Shown piece after piece: positions 1 through 9,890 of a stretch of 64,000 nt of DNA; within the stretch, counting starts at the first letter, position 1, and the number at the start of each line of letters is the position of its first letter. Source of the stretch: Lolium rigidum (lineage: Eukaryota; Streptophyta; Magnoliopsida; Poales; Poaceae); contig NC_061514.1 in NCBI RefSeq assembly GCF_022539505.1, forward strand, positions 33,881,769 through 33,945,768. The letters run 5' to 3'. Both the position numbers and the translations under genes were made by a program. A model generated the notes under the pieces. That model had not been told where the DNA came from, did not search any database, and saw only the letters and a list, made by a program, of their open reading frames with translations.

Positions 1-255
1 CACCGAGGACAACAACGCCGCCGCCACGTTCTTCAGCGATGCCGACGCCTACCTAGCTAGAGGGAGGGAGGGGATGGTCGGGGAGGGAGAGAGGACGCAC
101 CTAGAGCGGCACGACAACGGCGACGGCGACGGTGAAGGAGCGTCCTGGCGGCGGTGACGGCGACGCGGGCTCTCGTCTTCGCGCGTCATCTTCGGGGGAA
201 AATCTATCGATTTTGGGGGATTTGGGTCTCCGAGCGTCGATTTGGGGGGAAAACC
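1..255. other. Unassigned GC-rich left edge
   Basis: GC-rich sequence dominated by short GAC/GGC-type runs. A frame on the plus strand is open from the window edge to about position 157, but it has no recognisable domain and no start inside the window. It may be the 3' tail of a gene or element that begins further left. I cannot assign it. Confidence 0.25.
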
Positions 256-294
256 CCTTTGGTACCGATTCCACCCAACAACCGGTACCAAAGG
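256..294. repeat. CACTA-type subterminal inverted motif
   Basis: The arms CCTTTGGTACCG and CGGTACCAAAGG surround a short spacer. This is the same design as the TTTAGTCCCGG / CCGGGACTAAA subterminal repeats of the CACTA elements further right, which are thought to bind transposase. A lone copy here suggests the end of another, otherwise lost, CACTA-like element. Confidence 0.5.
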
Positions 295-505
295 TCATTT
301 TTCTATTTTCTTTTTTGTTTTCTATTTCTGTTTCTTTTTATGTTTTCTTTTTCTATTTATGTTTTTTTCTATTTCTGTTTTTTTTCTATTTTCTATTTTC
401 TATTTCTGTTTTCTATTTTATTTTTATTTTTATTTTTCTTTTTATTTTTCTATTTTCTTTTTATTTTTCTATTTCTGTTTTTTTTTCTTTTTTCCTATTT
501 CTGAC
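295..505. repeat. T-rich low-complexity stretch
   Basis: About 210 bases of nearly pure T with scattered C, A and G, built from degenerate TTTTCTATTTC-like units. All three plus-strand frames stay open and translate to Phe/Tyr/Leu runs. These are composition artefacts and not proteins. Confidence 0.8.
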
Positions 506-599
506 ACCGACTAAGGTTTCCTCGCTCCGTTTAAATATGAAGTGGCTCCGTTTAAATATTGTTGGTGTAAAAATAACATGAACCCTAATTTGTGTTGAC

Positions 600-720
600 G
601 GGACTCCCACCACGACGCCGTCCGCGCGGGAAAGTTTCCCGCCACGACGCCGCGCGGGAAAGTTTCCCGTCATGATGCCGCGCGGGCGGAAAAGGGCGGG
701 AAATAACGGGCGGGAATAAA
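600..720. promoter_or_regulatory. Cluster of E2F-like sites in palindromes
   Basis: The perfect palindrome CGGGAAAGTTTCCCG occurs at 627-641 and 655-669 within a tandem unit of about 28 bp. GCGGGAAA or TTTCCCGC, the consensus for plant E2F factors, is present near 626, 635, 654 and 696, and another copy lies near 1424. Motif identity is seen in the sequence; binding is inference. The setting is transposon-derived sequence with no intact gene nearby. Confidence 0.4.
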
Positions 721-804
721 ATTTTATTACGATATAACTAGAATTAAAGTACATAGCTTAGCTGAAAATTAAGATACATGGCCAGATTCGAATGTTGGAG
801 TCAT

Positions 805-1333
805 TCAGTCATAGTCGTGCCTAGCCCTATAAACGTCACCACTGTAGTCGTCGTAGTCGCCGACGTCGTCGTTGCTGGCATAGGGGTCACGGTAGTCAAA
901 CCTCGGCGGGTGAGCACGCGTGGGCTGGGACTGAGGGTAGCGCAGGCGCTGGGCCACGGTAGGCCATGACGCTCTGGAGAGTCCGGCCGCGCTACCACAG
1001 CCGACGGCTGGCCTCGTTGAAGTTCGAACAGGGCGGGCCGTTCTCCTCGTGCCTAGCAAGCGCACTCTCACGCCGATTGATGAAGAAGCCGTCCCAAGTC
1101 GGGCTGTAGTCGGGATGCCACTGGGGATTCCTCCGCTGCTCTGGCGTGAGCTCGAAGTAGTAGTGGTTCGTGATGGCCATCTGGCGCACCACACCCAGAG
1201 GGACAGGAGGGACCGGTACGCCTCCGACGCTCAGCAACCAGCCGGTGGGGACGTGGTAGCCCGGCGGGCAGGGGTAGTTCGAGGCGCAAAGCGCCTCCGC
1301 CTCCCGGGGGGTTAGAGATACGATGGAAGCCAT
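805..1333 (-). pseudogene. Decayed hypothetical protein gene
   Basis: Reading leftwards from an ATG at 1333, about 113 codons are open. They begin MASIVSLTPREAEALC, are rich in Pro/Trp/Tyr, and end at a TAG near 992 that directly follows a Trp codon. A Trp-to-stop change (TGG to TAG) is the simplest reading, because the next codons continue a plausible basic stretch. A further frame change leads into an Asp/Tyr-rich acidic tail that ends near 805. The composition resembles hypothetical proteins scattered with transposons in grass genomes. I know no function. Confidence that this is a broken gene is moderate. Confidence 0.45.
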
Positions 1334-1341
1334 GGGAGAGA

Positions 1342-1510
1342 GTGATGAGGTTTGCAGATATGAGTCTAGATGTCATATGTAAATGGAAAGCACGGGAAGA
1401 AAATAGGCGGGAACGCAGTGGCGCGGGAAACTTTCATCCAGGGTGGGGGCTCAAACCGGGACAAAAGATGGGGGGGCCTTATCTGGGGGAGGCTTATCCG
1501 GGAGGGCCTT
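1342..1510. other. Unassigned spacer with GGCCTTAT-like repeats
   Basis: Short G-rich repeats of the type GGGGGGCCTTATC and GGAGGCTTATCCGGG occur at 1470-1525, next to the edge of the inverted CACTA composite. No terminal inverted repeat is visible here, so the true end of the composite is not located. Confidence 0.3.
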
Positions 1511-1616
1511 ATCAGGGGGGAGGGGATATGGAGGAAGAAGAGGAAGCCTAAGCTGGTGGCTTCATCGTGGCTGACGCCGATGATGATGATGAGGGGGATA
1601 AGGACGTGCGGGCAAC

Positions 1617-2000
1617 CATTAGTCCCGGCTGGTGGGTATAACCGGAACTAAAGGTGGTTTTTGTGTCATCTAACAAAACTGTCGGTGGGATAAGGACGTG
1701 TGGGTAACCTTTAGTCCCGGCTGGTGGGTCCAACCGAGACTAAAGCTGTCGGCAGGATAAGGATGCGAGGGTGGACGCACTGCTCGATGAGATAAAGCAT
1801 GTAGCGCACGACGCCCTGTCGGATGAACAAGAAAAGTAGAAGAGGAAGCCAGAGCTGACCACCTAACCTTTAGTCCCGGCTGGTGGGTACAACCGGGACT
1901 AAAGGTGGTTTTTGTGTCATCTAACAAAACTGTCGGTGGGATAAGGACGTGTGGATAACCTTTAGTCCTGGCTGGTGGGTGCAACCGAGACTAAAGCTGT
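1617..2000. repeat. CACTA subterminal repeats, left arm
   Basis: There are four copies of a roughly 36-bp unit with arms TTTAGTCCCGGCTGG and CCGGGACTAAAG (near 1617, 1709, 1869, 1961), separated by AAGGACGTG-containing spacers. Copies of the same unit in opposite order lie at 8530-8760. Confidence 0.75.
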
Positions 2001-2106
2001 CAGCAGGATAAGGATGCGTGGGTGGACGCACTGCTCGATGAGATAAAGCATGTAGCACACGACGCCCTGTCGGAGGAATAAGACAAAGTAGAAGCGGTGT
2101 CGTGCC

Positions 2107-2113
2107 TATAAAA
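2107..2113 (+). promoter_or_regulatory. TATA-like box facing the 3' end of TNP2
   Basis: TATAAAA is followed 20 bp later by a short open frame, MASSSTSQPRR, that runs into a possible splice donor AAGGTAGGG at 2160. It points rightwards, convergent with the minus-strand TNP2. The mirror copy is at 8415-8421 on the minus strand. Confidence 0.35.
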
Positions 2114-2189
2114 GGAGCATCGATACGCCATGGCAAGCAGCTCAACAAGCCAACCTAGAAGGTAGGGAGAGTTTCATCCCCATGGATGG

Positions 2190-2590
2190 ACGAAAGGGTT
2201 GGGAAATCTCCCGTGGCGGTACTTCTCGAAGATGTCGTTGGTGCACACGCCCTACGGCATCTTCGGAAGTTCCGCCTCGAAAAATTTCCCTGCAAGCCCG
2301 TGAAAGACTCCATCTCCTCTAACAGTGTTGGGGAAAGGGTTGGGAAATCTCCCGTGGTGGAGCTTCTCGAAGATGTCGTTGGTGCACACGCCCTACGGCA
2401 TCTTCGGAAGCTCCGCCTCAGAAAAATTTCCCTGCAAGCCCGTGAAAGACTCCATCTCCTCTAACAGTGTTGGGGAAAGGGTTGGGAAATCTCCCGTGGC
2501 GGAGCTTCTCGAAGATGTCGTTGGTGCTCATGCCCTATGGCATCTTCGGAAGCTCCGCCTCGGAAAAATTTCCCTGCAAGCCCGTGAAAA
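2190..2590. repeat. 142-bp tandem repeat, three units, left arm
   Basis: Units start near 2192, 2333 and 2475 (spacing 141 and 142). Each contains a potential hairpin formed by CGAAGATGTCG and CGGCATCTTCG around an 18-base loop. The period is not a multiple of three, and the open frames across it shift from unit to unit, so it is not a coding repeat. The mirror-image array is at 7930-8340. Confidence 0.85.
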
Positions 2591-2701
2591 CTACTTAACT
2601 AGTAAAACAAGCCAACCATCTCCATTGTTAATATCTTACATACAGTAACATCATTACACAAAAATAAATGGGAAAGTGATTTCCATATTGAGATACACAA
2701 G

Positions 2702-5344
2702 TTATGATCCCGATCTAGTCTTCTGAGTTTTCTTCGTGTGTTTCCCTTTCTTCTGATTGCGACGCAACCATGGACAATCTTCATTATTTAACATGATGCT
2801 TGGGTCAGTTTTCACCTTGAAGGGTTGAATATCATCAAACTTATTATAATCTTCTGACATGTCTGTCTTGTCCTCTACTCCCACGATGTTTCTTTTTCCT
2901 GAAAGAATTATGTGGCGCTTTGGCTCATCGTATGATGTGTCCTCTTGCCTTTCTTTTCTTTTTTTTCGGTTTGGTAGACATGTCCTTCACATAAAAAACA
3001 TGAGCCACTTCACTGGCTAGGACAAATGGTTCGGTGTCGTACCCTAGATTCTTAAGATCCACTGTAGTCATTCCGTACTGCGGTCTACCTGTACCCCGTC
3101 TTTCAGGTTGAACCATTTGCACCGGAACAATGGGACCTTGAAATTAGGTTCATAGTCAAGTTCCCATATCTCCTCTATGTACCCATAATATGTGACCTTC
3201 TTCCCATTGTCCTCTGCTGCATCAAAGCGGACACCACTGTTTTGGTTGGTGCTCTTTTTATCTTGGGCGAACGTGTAAAATGTATTCCCATTTATCTCGT
3301 ACCCTTGAAAAGTCGATATAGTCGAAGATGGTTGCTTGGCCAACAAGCATAGCTGTTCTTCATCAGTGACATTCATGAGACGTGTTTGCAACCAACCGCC
3401 GAAAGTCTTCATGTGTTCTCCATCAATCCAATCTTCACATTGCTCCGGGTATTCAGAGCGTAAAATATTCTTGTGTTCCACTATGTACGAAGCCACCAAG
3501 CTGGAATTATGTAGAACTGTGTAGTGTGCTTGAGTGAAAGAATGTCCGTCCATACACATTGTTGCTTTCTTTCCTAGCATTTCTTTTCCACGCAGTCTCC
3601 CCTCATAGCGCGATTCAGGAACACCGATCGGCTTAAGGTCAGGAATAAAGTCAATACAGAACTCAATGACCTCCTCTGTTCCATAGCCCTTGGAGATGCT
3701 TCCTTCTGGCCTAGCACGGTTATGAACGTATTTCTTTAAGACTCCCATGAATCTCTCAAAGGGGAACATGTTGTGTAGAAATACAGGAGCGAGAACGCCA
3801 ATCTCTTCGACCAGGTGAACGAGGAGATGCGTCATAATATTGAAGAAGGATGGTGGGCACACCAACTCGAAGCTGACTAGACATTGCACCACATCCTTCT
3901 GTAAATTTTGTAGAGTTAGTGGATTGATCACCTTCTGAGAAATTGCATTGAGGAACGCACATAGCTTCACAATGGGTACTCTAACATTTTCCGGCAGAAG
4001 CCCCCTCAATGCAACCGGAAGTAATTGTGTCATAATCACGTGGCAGTCATGAGACTTTAGGTTTTGAAACTTTTTCCCTGACATGTTTATTATTCCCTTT
4101 ATATTCGATGAGAAGCCAGACGGGACCTTGATGCTACTCAGGACTTCAAAAAAGATCTCCTTCTCTTCTTTGGTAAGAGCGTAGCTGGCAGTACCTTGAT
4201 ACTTCTCTGGATTCAGGTTGTTTCCTTCGTGGATACATTGCTGGTCCTGCCGTGCATCCGGTGTATCTTTTGTCTCCCCATACATGCCCAAGAAGTTTAG
4301 CAGGTTCACACAAATATTTTTCATCACGTGCATCACGTCGATTGCAGAGTGAACCTCTAGGATTTTCCAGTAGGGTATCTCCCAAAATATAGACATCTTC
4401 TTCCACATGGGTACGTGTCCGTCAACATCATGCGGAACAGATTGTCCGCCAGGACCCTTTCCAAAGATCAATTTTAAATCCTTGACCATATCATATATAA
4501 CATCCCCAGTAGGGCGGGTAGGCTTTGTTCGGTTATCTGCCTCGCCTCTGAAATGCTTTCCTCTCTTTCTTGCGTGATATTGTTTTGGAAGAAATCGACG
4601 ATGCCCCAGGTACACATTCTTGTTTCCCAAATATATACTGTCAGTCTCACCTAAACAGTGTGCGCATGCATTGTATCCCTTGTTTGACTGTCCTGAAATG
4701 TTACTAAGAGCAGGCCAATCATTGATGGTTACAAACAACAATGCTCATAGGTTAAATTCCTTTTGTTCGTGCTCATCCCACACAGGTACACCTTCTTCAC
4801 ACCATAACTGTAAAAGTTCTTGAACCAATGGCCTCAGGTACACATCAATGTCGTTGCCGAGTTGCCTCGGGCCTTGGATGAACACTGGCATCATAGTGAA
4901 CTTCCGGTACATGCACAACCAAGGAGGAAGGTTATAGATACATAGAGTCACTGGCCAGGTGCTATGACTGGAGCTCTTCTCCCCGAAAGGATTAAAGCCA
5001 TCTGTACTTAGACCAAATCTTAAGTTCCTTGCGTCATCTGAAAATGACTTGAACTCTCTGTCGATTTTTCTCCACTGTGACCCGTCAGCGGGGTGTCTCA
5101 GCATCACATCTTTCTTACGGTCCTCTTTGTGCCATCGCAACAACTTGGCATGCTCTTTGTTTTGGAACAAACGTTTCAACCGTGGTATTATAGGAGCATA
5201 CCACATCACCTTCGCAGGAACCCTCTTCCTGGGGGTGGACTCACACTCAACATCGCCAGGGTCATCTCGCCTGATCTTATACCTCAATGCATCACATACC
5301 GGCCATGCATTCAAATTCTCGTACTCCTCGCGGTATAATACCAC
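2702..5344 (-). pseudogene. CACTA TNP2-type transposase, left copy, broken
   Basis: This is the remnant of a TNP2/En-Spm transposase (Pfam Transposase_21, followed by DUF4218 and DUF4216). The reading order from 5344 leftward is the stretch PRLKRLFQNKEHAKLLRWHK, then LLFVTINDWPALSNISGQSNKG and the SAIDVMHVMKNICVNLL region, then the MTQLLPVALRGLLP and HNMFPFERFMGVLKKYVHNR regions, then the YGYIEEIWELDY tail. The frame is interrupted by an in-frame TGA at 4742-4744, where the right copy has CGA (Arg). A one-base loss near 3090 and another shift near 2945 break the tail. The 5' coding part upstream of VLYREEYENL is absent. In a working element it would cut at the CACTA ends. This copy cannot make a full protein. 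Confidence 0.9.
5332..5342. other. Head-to-head junction of the two TNP2 copies
   Basis: GGTATAATACC has perfect 5-base arms around a central A. The right copy becomes homologous to TNP2 at ATAATACCACGG. The left copy carries the same ATAATACCACGG at its own corresponding place (complement of 5171-5193), so a short microhomology is available at the breakpoint. Confidence 0.6.
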
Positions 5345-7795
5345 GGCTAAAACGTCTGTTCAGAAATAAAGAGCACGCCAGGTTGTTGCGATGGCACAAA
5401 GCAGACCGTAAGAAAGACGAGATGATTAGACACCCCGCTGATGGGTCCCAGTGGAGAAAAATCGATAGAAAGTTCCCGTACTTTGCAGAGGATGCAAGAA
5501 ACTTAAGGTTTGGTCTAAGTACAGATGGCATGAATCCTTTTAGAGAGCAGAGCTGCAGTTATAGCACCTGGCCTGTGACTCTTTGTATCTATAACCTTCC
5601 TCCTTGGTTGTGCATGAAGCGAAAGTTTATTATGATGCCAGTGCTCATCCAAGGCCCGAAGCAACCCGGCAACGACATTGATGTGTACCTGAAGCCATTA
5701 GTTGAAGAACTTCTACAGCTGTGGGCCATAACATGTGTACGTATGTGGGACGAGCACAAGCAAGAGGAATTTGACCTACGAGCGCTGCTTTTCGTAACCA
5801 TCAATGATTGGCCTGCTCTTGGTAACATTTCAGGACAGTCAAACAAGGGATACAATGCATGCACGCACAGTTTAGATGAGACACCAGGTGCATATTTGGA
5901 TAAATCTAAGAAGGTCGTGTACCTGGTGCATCGTCGATTTCTTACGCGTACCCATCCCGTAAGAAAGAAAGGCAAGCATTACAACGGTGAGGCAGATCAC
6001 CGGAAGAAGCCTGCCCACCGTCATGGTGATGATATATTTGGTATGGTCAAGGATCTAGAAGTAATATTTGGAAAGGGTCCCGGCGGACAGTCTGTTCCGA
6101 ATGACGCTGCCGGACACGCGGCCATGTGGAAGAAGAAATCTATATTTTGGGAGCTACCCTATTGGAAAGTCCTAGAGGTCCGCTCTTCAATCGATGTGAT
6201 GCACGTGACGAAGAATCTTTGCGTGAACCTGCTAGGCTTCCTGGGCGTGTACGGGAAGACAAAAGATACACCAGAAGCACGGGAGGACCAGCAACGTATG
6301 AAAGACCCAACAAAACTGCATGAGACAGATAAATGACGTCATTACTCCAGCTATGCTCTTACAAAAGCAGAGAAGGAAATCTTTTTTAAATGCCTGAACA
6401 GTATCAAGGTCCCGTTTGGCTTCTCCTCTAATATAAAGGGAATAATAAATATGGCAGAGAAAAAATTGCAGAACCTGAAGTCTCATGACTGCCACGTGAT
6501 AATGATGCAGTTGCTTCCGATTGCATTGAGGGGGCTTCTACCGGAAAATGTTCGAGTGCCCATTGTGAAGCTATGTGCATTCCTCAATGCAATTTCTCGA
6601 AGGTAATCAATCCGGAAAGTCTACGAGAGGTTGCGTAATGATGTGGTCCAATGTCTTGTTAGTTTTGAGCTGGTGTTCCCACCATCCTTCTTCAATATTA
6701 TGACGCATCTCCTCGTTCACCTGGCCGATGAGATTTTCATTCTCGGTCCTGTGTTTCTACACAATATGTTCCCCTTTGAGAGGTTCATGGGAGTCTTAAA
6801 AAAATATGTTCATAACCGTGCTAGGCCAGAAGGAAGCATCTCCAAGGGCTATGGAACAGAGGAGGTCATTGAGTTCTGTGTTAACTTTATTCCTGACCTT
6901 AAGCTGATTGGTGTTCCTGAATCGCGGCACGAGGGGAGACTGAGTAGAAAAGGCACGCTAGGAAAGAAAGCAATGATATGTAGGGACGGGCATTCGTTCA
7001 CTCAAGCACACTACACAGTTCTACAAAGTTCCACCTTGGTGGCTCCGTATATCAATGTACACAAGAATTTTGTACGCTCCCGTAACCCGCAGGCGGTCGG
7101 ACGACTGGATTATACGTGAACACATATCGACTTTCGGCGGTTGGTTGCAAAAACATCTCATGAATAACACTACTGTTGGAGATCAGCTGTACTTGTTGGC
7201 CCAGACACCATCTTCGATTGTACTGACTTTCCAAGGGTACGAGATAAATGGGAATACATTTTACACGATCGCCCAAGATAAAAAGAGCACCAACCAAAAC
7301 AGTGGTGTCCGCTTTGATGCAACAAACAACAAATGCCAAAAGGACACCTATTATGGTTACATAGAGGAGATATGGGAACTTGACTATGGACCTTCTTTTA
7401 AGGTCCCTTTGTTTAGGTGCAAATGGGTCAAGATAACAGGAGGCGGGGTTCAGGTAGACAAGTTGTATGGAATGACAATAGTGGATCTCAACAATCTTGG
7501 GTATAGAGACGAACCGTTCGTGCTAGCCAAGGATGTGGCCCAAGTTTTCTATGTGAAGGACATGTCTACCAAACCAAGAAAAAGGAAAAATAAGGAAACG
7601 AATACATCATACGATGAGCCAAAGCGCCACATAGTTCTTTCTGGAAAAAGAAACATCGTGGGAGTGGAGGACAAGACAGACATGTCAGAAGATTATAATA
7701 AGTTTGATGAAATTCCGCCCTTCTCAGTGAACATTGACCCAAGCATCAAGTTAAATGATGAAGATGTTCCATGGTTACGGCCGAAGCGATCATAA
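5332..7795 (+). pseudogene. CACTA TNP2-type transposase, right copy, broken
   Basis: This is the second TNP2-type transposase remnant, homologous to the minus-strand copy. It reads from IIPRLKRLFRNKEH through LLFVTINDWPALGNISGQSN, SSIDVMHVTKNLCVNLLGF, the HDCHVIMMQLLP region and the HNMFPFERFMGVLKKYVHNR region, to YGYIEEIWELDYGP and the C-terminus near 7793. Breaks are an in-frame TGA at 6334-6336, a small frame disturbance with a stop at 6604-6606, and a frame change between about 7080 and 7119. An ATG at 5287 lies in sequence from the opposite copy and is not a genuine start. The N-terminal part of the family is missing. It is non-functional as it stands. Confidence 0.9.
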
Positions 7796-7929
7796 CAAGG
7801 GCATACACAAAGAAGGTCCATGGCACACATGTGTATCTCAATATGGCAATCAATTTCCCATTTGTTTTTGTGTAATAATGTAACTGTATTTAAGATATTA
7901 ACAGTGGAGATGGTTGGCTTGTTTTTACT
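7796..7929. other. 3' flank of right TNP2 copy
   Basis: An AT-rich spacer between the TNP2 stop and the 142-bp array. It mirrors 2591-2701 of the left arm (for example TAACTGTATT... against ATACAGTAACA) and probably holds the transposase 3' untranslated region. Confidence 0.5.
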
Positions 7930-8340
7930 AGTTCAATAGAGGCTTTCACGGGCTTGCTGGGAAATTTTTCCGAGGCGGAGTTTCCGAAGATGCCGTAGGG
8001 CGTGTGCACCAACGACATCTTCGAGAAACTCCGCCACGGGAGATTTCCCAACCCTTTCCCCAACAATGTTACGGGAGATGGAGGCTTTCACGGGCTTGTA
8101 GGAAAAAAATTCCGAGGCGGAGCTTCCGAAGATGTCGTAGGGCGTGTGCACCAACGACATCTTCGAGAAGCTCCGCCACGGGAGATTTCCCAACCCTTTC
8201 CCCAACACTGTTAGAGGAGATGGAGTCTTTCACGGGCTTGTAGGAAAAAAATTCCGACGCGGAGCTTCCGAAGATGTCGTAGGGCGTGTGCACCAACGAC
8301 ATCTTCGAGAAGCTCCGCCACGGGAGATTTCCCAACCCTC
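7930..8340. repeat. 142-bp tandem repeat, three units, right arm
   Basis: Units are spaced exactly 142 bp (AGATTTCCC at 8041, 8183 and 8325). The sequence is the reverse complement of the array at 2190-2590, including the CGAAGATG/CATCTTCG hairpins. Confidence 0.85.
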
Positions 8341-8414
8341 ATCCATGTGGATGAATCTCTCCCTACCTTCTAGGTTGGCTTGTTGAGCTGCTTGCCATGG
8401 CGTATCGATGCTCC

Positions 8415-8421
8415 TTTTATA
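8415..8421 (-). promoter_or_regulatory. TATA-like box, mirror copy
   Basis: TTTTATA (TATAAAA on the minus strand) in the same context as 2107-2113. It is directed leftwards into the 142-bp array, convergent with the plus-strand TNP2. Confidence 0.35.
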
Positions 8422-8529
8422 GGCACGGCGCCGCTTCTACTTCGTCTTGTTTCTCCGACAGGGCGTCGTGCGCTACATGCTTTATCTCATCGAGCAGTGC
8501 GTCCACCCACGCGTCCTTATCCTGCCGAC

Positions 8530-8760
8530 AGCTTTAGTCCCGGTTTCACCCACCAGCCGGGACTAAAGGTTATCCACATGTCCTTATCCCACCGACAGTT
8601 TTGTTAGATGACACAAAAACCACCTTTAGTCCCGGTTGTACCCACCAGCCGGGACTAATGGTTGCCCGCACGTCCTTATCCCGCCGACAGTTTGGTACAT
8701 GGCTTCTAAAACCACCTTAGTCCCAGTTGCACCCACCAGCCAGGACTAAAGGTTAGATGG
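8530..8760. repeat. CACTA subterminal repeats, right arm
   Basis: Three inverted units with arms TTTAGTCCCGG and CCGGGACTAAAGG, near 8532, 8622 and 8720. They mirror the left-arm array. Confidence 0.75.
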
Positions 8761-9230
8761 CCAGCTCTAGCTTCCTCTTCTTCCTCCATATGCTCACCAC
8801 CAGCTCTGGGTTCCTCTTTTCTTCCTCCCCCTCATCATCATCGCCGTCAGCCATGATGAAGCCACCAGCTTAGGCTTCCTCTTCTTCCTCCATATGCTCA
8901 CCACCAGCTCTGGGTTCCTCTTCTTCCTCCATATGCTCACCACCAGCTCTAGCTTCCTATTCTTCCTCCTCCTCATCATCATCGGCATCAGCCATGATGA
9001 AGCCACCAGCTTAGGCTTCCTCTTCTTCCTCCATATGCTCACCACCAGCTCTGGGTTCCTCTTCTTCCTCCATATGCTTACCCCCAGCTCTAGCTTCCTC
9101 TTCTTCCTCCTCCTCATCATCATCAGCGTCAGCCACGATGAAGCCACCAGCTTAGGCTTCCTCTTCTTCCTCCATATGCTCATCACCCGCTCTGGGTTCC
9201 TCTTCTTCCTCCTCCTCATCATCATCGTAA
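8761..9230. repeat. 141-bp tandem repeat, about three units
   Basis: Units start with GCCACCAGCTTAGGC at 8861, 9002 and 9143 (spacing 141), with a partial copy before. The content is CTTCCTCTTCTTCCTCC-like. Because 141 is a multiple of three, long frames stay open on both strands, giving repetitive Lys/Arg/Trp or Phe/Leu proteins. I regard these as by-products. The left arm holds only about one unit (near 1530-1590), so this array expanded on one side only. Confidence 0.75.
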
Positions 9231-9717
9231 TAGAAATTATACAAAAGATATAAATTAATGCATTTTAAATTAAAAATGGCAAAATGGTTAGTAGTTTGAA
9301 TAGTTAGAATAATTATTTAAGAAAACATAAAATGGTTTAAGATTAATTATCTAAATTAAAACACTTTCCATGTTGAAAGTTTTGTCACATTCAAAATTAT
9401 ACATAAGTTATTCAAATTCATATTCATAAGTTATTCAAATTCATATTCAAATTCATATTCATAAGTTATTCACATTCATATTCATAAGTTATTCAAATTC
9501 ATATTCAAAAGTTATTCAACTTCATATTCAAATTCATATTGATCATAAGTTATTCAAATTCATATTCATAAGGAATTTAAATAGTTAAATGTTCATAATG
9601 AATAAATTATACTTTTATTACATAGAGATTTCTTTTCTGAACATTTTGATATATCATATGTTATTTTTTTATTTGAAATAAGGCGGGAATGAAATTATTT
9701 GAAAAGGCACATACAAA
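9231..9717. repeat. AT-rich spacer with ATTCATATTC repeats
   Basis: At 9385-9575 the motif TTATTCAAATTCATATTCA recurs many times in varying order. No gene is visible. The stretch separates the inverted composite from the second CACTA element. Confidence 0.7.
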
Positions 9718-9890
9718 TATGCCTTTGGTCCCGGTTCGTGCCACGAACCGGGAACGAAGGGTGTTTTGCGCGTGTAGGGAACTGGGCAGCCAAAAAAAGG
9801 CCTCTGTTCCCGGTTTTTGGCACGCACCGGGACCAAAGGGGGGCCTTTGGTCCCGGTTCGTGCCACAAACCGGGACCAAAGGGTCTCCAC
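9718..9890. repeat. Left subterminal repeats of the second CACTA
   Basis: Three inverted units of the type GGTCCCGGTTCGTGCC / CCGGGACCAAAGG. They correspond to the units at 22640-22862. Confidence 0.75.

Larger units (their letters stand above)
1511..9230. mobile_element. Inverted (head-to-head) composite of two CACTA halves
   Basis: The left half (1511-5340) and right half (5332-9230) carry the same series of parts in mirror order. From outside inwards these are an acidic-codon GAGGAAGAAG stretch, TAGTCCCGGCTGG subterminal repeats, a TATA-like box, three 142-bp tandem units, then a TNP2 gene reading outward. The two TNP2 copies are clearly homologous but diverged, roughly four residues in five identical in the aligned stretches I compared. 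Both lack the N-terminal part of the transposase. No CACTA terminus is seen at either outer edge. It is best read as two 3' halves of related CACTA elements joined at their truncated 5' sides. Confidence 0.75.

Noticed and set aside
132..581. Overlapping frames of 90-149 codons through the T-rich stretch
   Set aside because: Phe/Tyr/Leu runs arise from the low-complexity T tract; all frames stay open and none shows a domain.
5287..5331. ATG at 5287 as the start of the right TNP2 gene
   Set aside because: The first 15 codons are antisense sequence of the opposite TNP2 arm; homology starts only at the junction.
8794..9253. Long frames on both strands giving repetitive Lys/Arg/Trp or Phe/Leu proteins
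   Set aside because: They follow from a 141-bp tandem repeat whose length is a multiple of three; no start context or domain supports them.
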